DNA of 64,000 nt from contig NZ_JRPR02000002.1 in assembly GCF_000763135.2 (NCBI RefSeq), positions 1 through 64,000 on the forward strand, read 5' to 3'. Shown in pieces: positions 36,678-46,326 of this stretch. Both the position numbers and the translations under genes were made by a program. How positions within the stretch are numbered: the first letter of the stretch is position 1; the number at the start of each line of letters is the position of its first letter. The notes under the pieces are model-generated. The model did no database searches. It was not told where the DNA came from and saw nothing but the letters and a program-made list of their open reading frames with translations. The stretch is from Helicobacter jaachi. GTDB taxonomy: Bacteria > Campylobacterota > Campylobacteria > Campylobacterales > Helicobacteraceae.

Positions 36678-37136
36678 CTACTTATGATACGGATGGGCAT
36701 TTAAAATGCTAAGCGCCCGATAAATTTGCTCGCACAATACAAGCTTTGCAATCTTATGACTAAAAGTCATAGCGCTCAAGCTCACACTTCTGCACATTTG
36801 CACAAAGCCCTCCTCAAGCCCATACGCCCCACCGATGAAAAACTGCACAAGGCGGGCAGATTCTAAAAGGTTGGCAAAGCTTATAGAATCATAGCTCTTC
36901 CCCTGTGGGTGCAGGGCGATATTAAGCGCTAAAGGTTTAATGTATGAGTGAAAAGTCTGTGTGTAGGACTGCTGGGCTTTGATAGATGAGATTTTTTGCG
37001 CCTTTAGCACGGAGGGAGGGAGGAGCTCAAAGATTTTTACTTCTGCGCCAAATTGTCTGCACTGCATGCAAAACTCCTCCTCTAAGACCTGAAATGCCGC
37101 ATCTTTTTTAGCTATGGCGTAAATGTTTATCTGCAT
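36678..37136 (-). CDS. rlmH: 23S rRNA (pseudouridine1915-N3)-methyltransferase
   Basis: 152 residues (usual 155). SPOUT-fold marks are [13 protein letters not shown] near 99, where SAM binds, and the C-terminal [20 protein letters not shown] then [14 protein letters not shown], the family signature. It methylates pseudouridine in helix 69 of 23S rRNA on assembled ribosomes. Its start overlaps the accD 3' end by 29 bases. Confidence 0.95.
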   Translation of the reverse strand: MQINIYAIAKKDAAFQVLEEEFCMQCRQFGAEVKIFELLPPSVLKAQKISSIKAQQSYTQTFHSYIKPLALNIALHPQGKSYDSISFANLLESARLVQFFIGGAYGLEEGFVQMCRSVSLSAMTFSHKIAKLVLCEQIYRALSILNAHPYHK

Positions 37137-37980
37137 AGTTTGGGTTAAGCATTGTGCTTAAATCACTCAAAGTTTTTTTCAAATCTTTGCGATTTACTAC
37201 CATATCAATGAGACCATGCTCTAGGAGAAATTCTGCCGTTTGAAAGCCCTCTGGCAAGTCCGCCCCAATAGTCTGCTTAATCACGCGCGGTCCAGCAAAG
37301 CCAATAATTGCGCCAGGTTCGGCAATAATAATATCTCCCAAAAATGCAAATGAAGCACTCACTCCCCCAAAAGTGGGGTCAAGCAGCACAGAAATAAAGG
37401 GCAAGCGCGCTTGTGAAAGCCTATTTAGCGCAGCAGAAGTCTTTGCCATTTGCATAAGTGAGAAAGTAGATTCTTGCATTCTAGCTCCCCCGCTTGTGGA
37501 TAAAATAATAAGTGCTTGCTTTTTATCTAGCGCCCTATTAATGGCGCGCACAATCTTTTCCCCCTCTACAGAGCCTAAAGAGCCTCCCATAAAGGCAAAA
37601 TCAAATAGCACCATTTGAACTGCCACATCTAAAATCACCGCCTCACCAGCAATCACAGAACTTGCTCTGCCTGTTTTTTCCTCGCCCTCTTGTATGCGCT
37701 TTTTATAACTTTTTTTATCCACAAACTCAAGCGGGTCGATAGGACGCAGATGTTTATCCACTTCCACAAAGCTATCGCAAAGCATTTCTATGCGCTCATT
37801 AGCGGAGATTCTAAAATGATAGTTGCATTTGGGGCAGATGTGAGATTGAGAAAATACCTCTTTGTAATACATAATAGCATTGCAGTGCGGGCATTTAATC
37901 CAATGACTTGGCGCATCATTGCTTTGACTTTGCGTCTTATGCTCTTCTTTTTTGCTCTTAAACAAATCGCCCAAACCCAT
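37108..37980 (-). CDS. accD: Acetyl-CoA carboxylase carboxyltransferase subunit beta
   Basis: 290 residues. The N-terminal zinc ribbon ([15 protein letters not shown]...[13 protein letters not shown]) is at about 27-58, and the carboxyltransferase core has [20 protein letters not shown] near 155 and [18 protein letters not shown] near 220. With AccA it transfers carboxyl from biotin to acetyl-CoA, giving malonyl-CoA for FabD. Nine bases after the inositol-phosphatase-like gene, and overlaps rlmH. Confidence 0.96.
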   Translation of the reverse strand: MGLGDLFKSKKEEHKTQSQSNDAPSHWIKCPHCNAIMYYKEVFSQSHICPKCNYHFRISANERIEMLCDSFVEVDKHLRPIDPLEFVDKKSYKKRIQEGEEKTGRASSVIAGEAVILDVAVQMVLFDFAFMGGSLGSVEGEKIVRAINRALDKKQALIILSTSGGARMQESTFSLMQMAKTSAALNRLSQARLPFISVLLDPTFGGVSASFAFLGDIIIAEPGAIIGFAGPRVIKQTIGADLPEGFQTAEFLLEHGLIDMVVNRKDLKKTLSDLSTMLNPNYADKHLRHS

Positions 37981-37989
37981 TAACTATCC

Positions 37990-38730
37990 TTATGCTGTTG
38001 TAAATAAAAATGCGCGAATAATATCAAAAATATGTTTATCTTTGCTTATAAGCGTAAAATTCTTTGTGCTAATATGCCACAAAGGCTCACATATAAACAA
38101 TCCTGCTTTGCTATCATAAGTGCGCATATTGCCTGCAAAAAGCATAAAATTTACTTCAAATGCCTTTGCCATAGAAAGCGCACTTGCACCCAAAGAGCGA
38201 AATTTTAAGCCATTTTCATACAAAAATGCCGCGATATGCGGATTGGTATATGCTTTTTCAAAGATACCACATTTTGCTTGTGGGCTTTGTGCGGTGCTAA
38301 GTGGCGTTTTAGAATCTATACTTTTATCCCCACACATTAGGCTAAAAGTCACATCGCCCACTCGCGCAATAGCCTCCTGTGTGCAGAAATTAAAAATAAT
38401 GGCTTCTTTTACCTTGCCATGTTTATCACAAAGTGCGAGCGAAGAGCCATAATAGGGGATATGCGATAAAAAATTATCGCTCCCATCAAGGGGGTCAAGC
38501 ACAATATAATCACTCCCCTCACCCTGCACAAAGCCGCTCTCTTCAGAATCTACGCTCGCTAGAGGCAGTAAATATTTCATATAAATCTGCTCGCTTAATA
38601 AATCCGCTCCAATACTCACATCACCGCCAGCACCGCGAGAGTGGAGGGCGTATAGATTCTGTGTGTGTTGCCTTAGGAGGGGGAGAATTTCTTGTGTGGC
38701 TTTATGCGCTGCTTGCAAAAATCTACTCAT
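37990..38730 (-). CDS. Inositol monophosphatase-family protein
   Basis: 246 residues. The metal-binding triad of the family is present: SVDSEESG near 59, YIVLDPLDGSDNF near 75-87 and the late TYDSKAGLFICEP near 207. Members hydrolyse inositol phosphate, fructose bisphosphate or 3'-phosphoadenosine phosphate (CysQ-like). The specificity is unknown. First gene of the accD string; divergent from recO. Confidence 0.82.
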   Translation of the reverse strand: MSRFLQAAHKATQEILPLLRQHTQNLYALHSRGAGGDVSIGADLLSEQIYMKYLLPLASVDSEESGFVQGEGSDYIVLDPLDGSDNFLSHIPYYGSSLALCDKHGKVKEAIIFNFCTQEAIARVGDVTFSLMCGDKSIDSKTPLSTAQSPQAKCGIFEKAYTNPHIAAFLYENGLKFRSLGASALSMAKAFEVNFMLFAGNMRTYDSKAGLFICEPLWHISTKNFTLISKDKHIFDIIRAFLFTTA

Positions 38731-38798
38731 AACCTTACCGCTTAAATTATATTAAGCTAGAATTATGCTCTGTATTTTCTTAAAATAAGGATAGAGGC

Positions 38799-39419
38799 GT
38801 GCAAGGCTATATTTTGCATATACAAACAACGCGCACAGAAGATGTGATTGTAAAAATTTTAACGCCCCAAAGCATTAAAAGCCTGTATAGATTCTATGGC
38901 GCGCGCCATAGCATTATTAATATCGGGCGCAAAATCGACTTTGAGGAGCAGCCACAATCTACTTTCCTCCCAAAATTAAAAAATATCTTGCATTTAGCGC
39001 ACAAATGGGAGTTTGACACGCATCGCTATTATGTGTGGCAGCATTTTATAAAGCTTTTATACAAGCATTTATTTGATGTATATGAAGTGCCTAGATTCTA
39101 TTTTGATTTGCTAGAGGAGGGCGCGCATAAGCTTGAGAAGCAAAATCCTAAGCGTGTAGCCCTTGAGATGTATGCCAAATTGTTAGATTTTGAGGGTAGG
39201 GCGCAAAAAGATACAAATGCGGTATGTTTTATTTGCCAAGAGCGTGTTATAGAATCTGTAGCGCTTGGGCGCGCCTTTGTCTTTGCGCACCAAACTTGCA
39301 TCGGGGGGAGAAGCTTTGATATAGCGCAGATTCTATCTTTTTTGCGCACTCAAAGCAGTATTTTGCTTGAAGATGATGTGGTAGATGAATTATGGGAAAT
39401 TTTAGGACTAGGATTGTAA
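38799..39419 (+). CDS. recO: DNA repair protein RecO
   Basis: 206 residues from a GTG start with AAGGA upstream. Short Campylobacterota-type RecO: the N-terminal OB fold begins MQGYILHIQTTRTEDVIVKI, and a zinc-binding pair CFICQ...HQTC lies near 147-167. RecO loads RecA on SSB-coated single strands together with RecR. In H. pylori recO also lies next to accD-linked genes. Confidence 0.85.
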   Translation: MQGYILHIQTTRTEDVIVKILTPQSIKSLYRFYGARHSIINIGRKIDFEEQPQSTFLPKLKNILHLAHKWEFDTHRYYVWQHFIKLLYKHLFDVYEVPRFYFDLLEEGAHKLEKQNPKRVALEMYAKLLDFEGRAQKDTNAVCFICQERVIESVALGRAFVFAHQTCIGGRSFDIAQILSFLRTQSSILLEDDVVDELWEILGLGL

Positions 39420-39446
39420 AAATTAGCTTTAGTTAAACTTAATTAA

Positions 39447-40871
<1,425 letters not shown>

Positions 40872-40890
40872 TCTTATAAGCACTACAAAC

Positions 40891-40920
40891 GCGGGATTTA
40901 CTCCCGCACTTTTTTATTTT
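40891..40920 (+). terminator. Rho-independent terminator of gdhA
   Basis: GCGGGA (40891-40896) pairs with TCCCGC (40902-40907) around TTTAC, followed by a T-rich run at 40910-40920. It lies 20 bases after the gdhA stop and serves the plus strand. Confidence 0.85.
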
Positions 40921-43715
40921 TAATTCATTTTAGAATCTTCCCACATCTTGCGTAAAGTGATAATGTCTTTATCTTGTAAGAATTGCAAGCCCTTTTTTGC
41001 TACAAGATTTTCTATAAATGCCCAAAATTCGCTAATAAAGGGATTTGCCGCCGCGCTCTGCTTTAGCATTTTTTGCAAAATTAAATGCTCTTTTTGCAAA
41101 CTTAGCTCAATGCTCCCACGCAAGGCTTTCCAAGTGTTGTAGTAATGCAGTTTTACCTTAAACATAAAGCCTTTAGAATCTTCAATCACAAAGCCCTCAA
41201 TGTATCTGCCTTGCGTGTTTTTATCGCTTTTAGAATCTAAAGTAGATTCTATAAATTTGCTAGATTCCGCGCTAGATTCTATAAATTTAAAATCTACCTT
41301 GCAAACTTCTTGTATAAAATGCTCTAGCTCTGCGCTATCAAGCAATTTACACGCTCTAATCTTTAGCTTAAATCCATAAGTTTTAGCCAAATTTTCCAAC
41401 TCGCTAAAGGGCAATTTTTTAGAATCTAAGGTATTAAAAATTGCATCTAATAAAATAATTTGTGGCGCGTCATACTCGATAATATGCGGGTCAAAGCACG
41501 GCTCTATTACTTCAAAAATAAGGCTAAGATTGTTTGATTTTAAGAAATATTTAAGCTTATTTTTAAGCTTTTCGCCATTATTTTCGCTCCTATTTTTATG
41601 CACACTCTCTTGGCTAGATTCTGTAAAATTTATAGAATCTAAGCTCATAAAATGTGCATCAAAAAGACTTTTAAACATCGCACTATACTCGCTTGTAGGG
41701 TCTGATTTAGAAGTTAGGAAAAACTCATCATTATCCACGCTTAAAATCCCTAAATATCCATTCTCCTTAACATACACATTTAGCGGATATGCGAGATTTT
41801 CTTTTATAGAATCTAGGCTTAAATGCGGCATTTCATTAAGATTAAAAAACTTATTATAGCTTCTAGCTAGGATTCTAGGCGCTTCAATATCCACAAAAAG
41901 CCCTCGCGCCTTGCAAGTAAGGGCATTCCACGATTTAGCAAAAAAGGCTTTTGGCGAGAAATTAAAGCTAGAAATGCGCTCATTAAAAAACTTCTTTTCG
42001 CGCACCATAGGCGATTTGCGCATATCCTCAATAAGCTTTAAGAGATTATAGGTCTCCATATACTCAAGCGCGTTTTTATGCAAATCATTTTTCACATAAA
42101 TCTCGCTAAAGCCATCATTGTGGGAAATTACGCGGATTTTGTCGTTAGATTCTAGGCTAGATTCTGTGGGGGCAGATTCTGTAACTTTTGTAGCATTTTT
42201 AGAATCTGCATTTTTAAGGCATTCGTTAGGCTGTTTGAAATGAGAATCTATATGCTCAAGTGTTACTATGCGTAACGCTCCGCCAAATTCTACCTTACCC
42301 TCTAGCACAAAATTTTTTTGTTCATAGCGCAGCGGCAGCTCCTCTTTATTCCTATGCCCAAAGACTTGAAATTCGCCCTCTTTGCTATTATGCGTAAAAC
42401 TACTCGCGCATACGCTCACATCGCCATAATCTCCGCTTCCATAAATCAAATTATGCGTAGAAATTAAAAGCAAATTATGAGGCAAACTAGGCAGACCACC
42501 ATGCGTTACAAGCACCTTTTTTGTGCATTTAGATTCTATACTTTCATTACAATTTGTAACATTTTGCGCGGCTTTAGATTCTGTAGAATCTATATCACTA
42601 AATGTATAAAGCGCACACTGGCGTAATTTGCGATAAATATTGCGCGCGTCCCTTTGTGTGATGCCACAACTTTGCAAATCACGCAGAGTAAATCGCTTAA
42701 ATTCCAAAGTATTAATCTCCTCGTCATTCCCCCATTTGCGCAAATATCGCTCATGATTGCCCTCTATCAAACACACATTTGGCAGCTCCATAATATCAAG
42801 CAAAAAGCGCAAAACTTTGCCATTTTCCACGCCCCTATCGATATAATCACCGCAAAAAATATAATACTCATCACTTTTTAAAAGTGCCTTGTGCGCGATA
42901 CTTTGTATCTTTTGGCTAATGGGGGCGCTAGATTCTATAAAGTCCATAGAATCAGTAGAATCTTCACGCGAAATTTGTGTAGAATCTACACAAGATGCTA
43001 TAAATTCTTGCATAGAATCTGCCCCATTTTGATACAAAAAGTAACGAATTAACGCACTATAACAGCCATGAATATCCCCAAAATGATGAATTTTCTTATA
43101 TTTTGACAAATCAAGGGGCGCATAAGTTAGCGCGGTTGTATCATGCGGCTTAATGACTTTATACTTGCTAGGCAGAGGGCTTTTTAGGCTTTCTTGCAAA
43201 CTTTCATGCATTTTATAAATTACACTTTCTTTTACGCTTTTATAATGCGCAAAGTCCGCATTTATGGCATTTTGGTCGCTATTAGATTCTATAAAATTTG
43301 CGTGGCTAGATTCTGTATTTTTATTAGATTCTATATTTTGCCTCCCACGCGCCGCATTACGCTCTAGTGCCACTTCTAGCGGCACATCGCTAAAATCTAC
43401 CACCACAATGCGATAGCGATATTTTTCACACAAATCCTCATAGCGCCGTATCGCAGAGTGTTTCACATGCGTGGCGTCAATGATACTAAACTCACCCTTT
43501 GCCATACGCGCCTCTAAAAGCTCTAAAAGCAGCTTCCACACAGCATTATCGCTCTCTTGCGGAATGCCTAAATGATTATCCGCGCTAAGCGTTGGACTAG
43601 CATGCAACAAACGCAGAGTATCAGGGCTAATAGCGTAGGCTTCAAGGCGATTTTTGGCTATCCAAGTGCTTTTTCCACTTGCTGGCACACCTCGCATAAG
43701 GACTAAGATTCTCAA
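40920..43715 (-). CDS. Polynucleotide kinase-phosphatase-RNA ligase fusion (Pnkp-like RNA repair enzyme)
   Basis: 931 residues from a TTG start at 43715, which has AAAGGA 5 bases upstream and places RILVLMRGVPASGKST exactly at the N terminus; an ATG at 43760 is possible but unsupported. Domain order: a 5'-kinase with P-loop GVPASGKST (9-17); a calcineurin-type phosphatase with GDIHG (213-217), GDYIDRG (289-295), GNHE (319-322), THGG (404-407) and GHR (453-455); and an Rnl1-like ligase with KARGLFVD, KFFNLNE, adenylation-site KENG (Lys650), EVIEP (735-739), EGFVIE (840-845) and KVK (853-855). This is the layout of bacterial Pnkp, which heals and seals broken RNA. No Hen1 gene is adjacent. Linkers are rich in Ser/Asp/Glu/Asn and encoded by about 25 AGATTCT/AGAATCT words. 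Confidence 0.88.
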   Translation of the reverse strand: MRILVLMRGVPASGKSTWIAKNRLEAYAISPDTLRLLHASPTLSADNHLGIPQESDNAVWKLLLELLEARMAKGEFSIIDATHVKHSAIRRYEDLCEKYRYRIVVVDFSDVPLEVALERNAARGRQNIESNKNTESSHANFIESNSDQNAINADFAHYKSVKESVIYKMHESLQESLKSPLPSKYKVIKPHDTTALTYAPLDLSKYKKIHHFGDIHGCYSALIRYFLYQNGADSMQEFIASCVDSTQISREDSTDSMDFIESSAPISQKIQSIAHKALLKSDEYYIFCGDYIDRGVENGKVLRFLLDIMELPNVCLIEGNHERYLRKWGNDEEINTLEFKRFTLRDLQSCGITQRDARNIYRKLRQCALYTFSDIDSTESKAAQNVTNCNESIESKCTKKVLVTHGGLPSLPHNLLLISTHNLIYGSGDYGDVSVCASSFTHNSKEGEFQVFGHRNKEELPLRYEQKNFVLEGKVEFGGALRIVTLEHIDSHFKQPNECLKNADSKNATKVTESAPTESSLESNDKIRVISHNDGFSEIYVKNDLHKNALEYMETYNLLKLIEDMRKSPMVREKKFFNERISSFNFSPKAFFAKSWNALTCKARGLFVDIEAPRILARSYNKFFNLNEMPHLSLDSIKENLAYPLNVYVKENGYLGILSVDNDEFFLTSKSDPTSEYSAMFKSLFDAHFMSLDSINFTESSQESVHKNRSENNGEKLKNKLKYFLKSNNLSLIFEVIEPCFDPHIIEYDAPQIILLDAIFNTLDSKKLPFSELENLAKTYGFKLKIRACKLLDSAELEHFIQEVCKVDFKFIESSAESSKFIESTLDSKSDKNTQGRYIEGFVIEDSKGFMFKVKLHYYNTWKALRGSIELSLQKEHLILQKMLKQSAAANPFISEFWAFIENLVAKKGLQFLQDKDIITLRKMWEDSKMN

Positions 43716-43782
43716 AAATATCCTTTGAAAAATGTTATAAAATGTAGCATATTGTAGCACAGGGGGATTAAATCTTAAGAAA

Positions 43783-43860
43783 TGGTGTCAAAGGGGGGAC
43801 TTGAACCCCCGACCTCCGGCTTATGAGACCAGCGCTCTAGACCAGCTGAGCTACTTTGAC
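43783..43860 (-). tRNA. tRNA-Met (CAU anticodon)
   Basis: On the minus strand, acceptor GTCAAAG pairs with CTTTGAC, followed by A and encoded CCA. The D arm is GCTCAGCTGGTCTAGAGC, the anticodon loop CTCATAA (CAU), and the T stem GGGGG/CCCCC. A CAU anticodon may also belong to the lysidine-modified tRNA-Ile; elongator Met is my best reading. It is not initiator-like. Confidence 0.9.
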
Positions 43861-43891
43861 TGCTATTGCCTTTGAAACAAGCAAAGTGGGA

Positions 43892-43920
43892 ATTTTAAGC
43901 AAAAAGTGCTAAAAAGTCAA
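43892..43920 (-). promoter_or_regulatory. Promoter of the tRNA-Met gene
   Basis: On the minus strand TTGACT (43920-43915) and TAAAAT (43897-43892) are spaced by 17 bases, about 32 bases upstream of the mature tRNA. A clean vegetative promoter. Confidence 0.6.
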
Positions 43921-43983
43921 GCCAAAGCCAAACTCGCACCTACACTTTAGCGCTAAATCAAGCTAGCAGCGCGCTTATTGTGA

Positions 43984-44523
43984 CTAAGAAGATTGCAGCA
44001 CCTTGTCATAGGCATTTTTATAGCGTTGGATAAAATCTTGCAGCATAGAATGCTCAATGCCAAAGGCTTTTTGCGCGTTAATGGTTTGTGGATTAAGCTC
44101 CTCTTGTTTTTCTTTGCCCTGATAAAAGCTTGTAAAACGATACAAACTCTGCGCCATAAGCATTTTTTCTGTCTCGCTCATACCCTCGCTTGCCCACAAA
44201 AACGCCCTGTATTCCTCATCGCTCATTAATTCAAGCACTTTAAGCCCATAAGTAATGCGATTTTTATGCCCCTCTAGCTCCTGTATTTTAGGCTTTGGCG
44301 CTTCATCTTGTGTGCGCTCTAGCTTGGTAGATTCTGTATTTTGCGCATTATTTGTCTCTTGCACGGAGGTTGCATCGGTGGATTGTGCGCGGCTATTTTG
44401 GGCATTTGTCTGCGTATTTGTATTATCTCGTATGTATGATGCATTATGCTTAGGTTCTAGCTCATTTTTATTGCGCGCGTAAGTGTTTGGCGTTATTTGA
44501 GGCATATTAGCATTAATCTGCAT
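43984..44523 (-). CDS. Unrecognised protein with disordered N-terminal half
   Basis: 179 residues; I do not recognise a family. Residues 1-85 are Asn/Gln/Thr-rich and probably disordered. Residues 86-179 are helical and more conserved-looking (NRITYGLKVLELMSDEEYRA; then a segment ending MLQDFIQRYKNAYDKVL). There is no signal peptide or membrane helix. It lies between tRNA-Met and argD and is divergent from argD. The layout recalls small flagellar or chaperone-type proteins, but that is only a resemblance. The start has GGAG upstream. Confidence 0.6.
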   Translation of the reverse strand: MQINANMPQITPNTYARNKNELEPKHNASYIRDNTNTQTNAQNSRAQSTDATSVQETNNAQNTESTKLERTQDEAPKPKIQELEGHKNRITYGLKVLELMSDEEYRAFLWASEGMSETEKMLMAQSLYRFTSFYQGKEKQEELNPQTINAQKAFGIEHSMLQDFIQRYKNAYDKVLQSS

Positions 44524-44603
44524 AGCGCGCTCCTTTATAGAATCTAAAATCCTACTGCTAGCAAAAATCGCTCCAAATTGCTTAAGAATTTATGCTTTTA
44601 GGC

Positions 44604-44609
44604 TACAAT
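44604..44609 (+). promoter_or_regulatory. Candidate -10 box of argD
   Basis: TACAAT, 35 bases before the argD ATG, in the 121-base gap between divergent genes. No -35 is apparent and no arginine-repressor-like box was recognised. Confidence 0.45.
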
Positions 44610-44644
44610 CGCGCCTTTTATAGCGCATCGTATTAGGGGGTAAT

Positions 44645-45838
44645 ATGGATTTAGCACAATTGCAAGCATTAGATAATGAGTTTGTTCTACACACTTATGC
44701 GCGCTATCCTGTGGCGTTTGTGAGGGGTGAGAATGCGCGTTTATTTGATATATCAGGCAAGGAGTATGTTGATTTTGCCTCTGGTATTGGTGTGTGCAGC
44801 GTGGGGCATGCAAATGCGCGCCTAGCAGAAGTCATAGCCAAACAAGCCAAAAACTTACTCCATACTTCAAATCTTTATTACATAGAGCCTCAAGTAAGGC
44901 TCGCTCAAAGGCTTGTGAGCCTTTTTTGTGGGGTAGATTCTAAACCTATGCGGGCGTTTTTTTGTAACTCTGGCGCGGAGGCAAATGAGTGTGCTATCAA
45001 AATTGCACGCAAATACGGTGCACAGCGGGGAGCGCATAAGATTATCACGCTAGATTCTAGCTTTCATGGGCGCACGATTGCTTCGCTTAAAGCTACAGGA
45101 CAGCCTAAAATGCATGCGCATTTTGGACCTTACCCCGATGGATTTGTGTATGCTAAGGATATTGATGATATTTATAATCACCTTGATAAGCACACTTGCG
45201 CGGTGTTGCTTGAGCTTGTGCAGGGTGAGGGTGGCATAGCGCCTATGGATAGGGAGAAGGTTAAAGCGTTAAGCAAGCATTTGAGGGCAGAGCAGATTCT
45301 GTTTATGGTTGATGAGGTGCAAAGCGGCGTGTATCGCAGTGGGGAAATCTTTGCTTCTAGAATTTATGGCGTGCAGCCTGATGTGATAAGCATGGCAAAG
45401 GGGCTAGCTGGAGGTGTGCCAATTGGAGCGGTGCTTACAACTTTGGGCGATATTTTTGAATATGGCGAGCATGGAAGCACTTTTGGTGGGAATTTTTTGA
45501 GCTGTGCAGCAGCGCTTGAAGTGCTTGATATTTTGTATGAAAATTATACAAATGGGAGCTTAAAGGAGCGCATTATAGCCTTTGAAAGCGCACTAGATAG
45601 CCTTTTAAAAGATTTTGGGCATATATTTTTGCGCAGAGTAGGACTAGGGCTTATGTGTGGGCTACATACGCATAACGCGGATATGCTACCTACTATTATT
45701 AGCGCCGCTTTAGAATCTGGCGTGATTGTGCTTAAATCTGGCAAAGGTGTGCTGCGCTTTCTGCCGGCACTCACTATTCACAAAGATGATATAAACGAGG
45801 GCTTTTCGCGCTTGAGGGAGGCTCTAGCAAACTTGTAG
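44645..45838 (+). CDS. argD: Acetylornithine aminotransferase
   Basis: 397 residues, a class III PLP aminotransferase. FVDFASGIGVCSVGHANARL-like N-terminal motif near 44, FCNSGAEANECAIKIARKYG near 102, VDEVQSGVYRSGEIFA near 220 with the cofactor Asp, and the PLP lysine in ISMAKGLAGGVPIGAVL near 250. It converts N-acetylglutamate semialdehyde to N-acetylornithine, the step before ArgJ. Some homologues also act in lysine synthesis. Its own promoter is likely; convergent with the hslJ-like gene. Confidence 0.92.
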   Translation: MDLAQLQALDNEFVLHTYARYPVAFVRGENARLFDISGKEYVDFASGIGVCSVGHANARLAEVIAKQAKNLLHTSNLYYIEPQVRLAQRLVSLFCGVDSKPMRAFFCNSGAEANECAIKIARKYGAQRGAHKIITLDSSFHGRTIASLKATGQPKMHAHFGPYPDGFVYAKDIDDIYNHLDKHTCAVLLELVQGEGGIAPMDREKVKALSKHLRAEQILFMVDEVQSGVYRSGEIFASRIYGVQPDVISMAKGLAGGVPIGAVLTTLGDIFEYGEHGSTFGGNFLSCAAALEVLDILYENYTNGSLKERIIAFESALDSLLKDFGHIFLRRVGLGLMCGLHTHNADMLPTIISAALESGVIVLKSGKGVLRFLPALTIHKDDINEGFSRLREALANL

Positions 45839-45840
45839 TG

Positions 45841-45863
45841 CTAGATTCTATTATAGAATCTAG
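45841..45863. terminator. 11-bp perfect stem between convergent argD and hslJ-like genes
   Basis: CTAGATTCTAT (45841-45851) and ATAGAATCTAG (45853-45863) face each other around one base, beginning 2 bases after the argD stop. Built from the AGATTCT word; terminator role inferred. Confidence 0.5.
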
Positions 45864-45901
45864 ACATACGCTACGCATACTAAATAGCCGCTCTTAAGGG
45901 C

Positions 45902-46309
45902 TTAATGTTTGGCAAACACAGCCTTTATGCTGCCCTCTTGCAAGATAAGATGATTGCCTTTAATCTCTACTTTTTTAGTATCGCTTAATAAAAGCTTTAT
46001 GAGCGTATCCTCGACATTCATGCTCTCCCCCGCGCACATCATACGCGTCATACCCACATTGTGATTAATTTTAAGCGCTTTGGCATTTATTTCGTAGCTG
46101 CCAAAAAAGTTATTACACCCGGCATTGCCATGAAAATTATTATCCGCCTCAAAGCTTATAAACGCGGGATTTTCACTTGCTTGCACATTGATAGTTCCAT
46201 TATCGCCTGCTAAATCTTGGAGCTGCCATGAGCCTACAATGTTCTGCTCCTTTGCCTCTGTGCAGCCTAAAATTAAGGCTGCTAAAATCCCCAAACATAC
46301 ATAACGCAT
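45902..46309 (-). CDS. META-domain (HslJ-like) lipoprotein
   Basis: 135 residues. Lipoprotein signal peptide with lipobox LILGC (Cys16), then a META domain: GSWQLQDLAG near 26, ISFEADNNFHGNAGCNNFFG near 50 and the late MTRMMCAGESMNVEDTLIKL. HslJ/META proteins are envelope-located and linked to heat or antibiotic tolerance in E. coli. The function here is unproven. It lies just downstream of dnaE (18 bases). Confidence 0.88.
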   Translation of the reverse strand: MRYVCLGILAALILGCTEAKEQNIVGSWQLQDLAGDNGTINVQASENPAFISFEADNNFHGNAGCNNFFGSYEINAKALKINHNVGMTRMMCAGESMNVEDTLIKLLLSDTKKVEIKGNHLILQEGSIKAVFAKH

Positions 46310-46326
46310 ACTCTGCTCCTTTTAAT

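Noticed and set aside
40920-43760. Reading the large repair gene as a plasmid or phage insertion because of its linkers
   Set aside because: No integrase, att repeats or composition break; the linker composition is explained by the AGAWTCT word found across the whole window.
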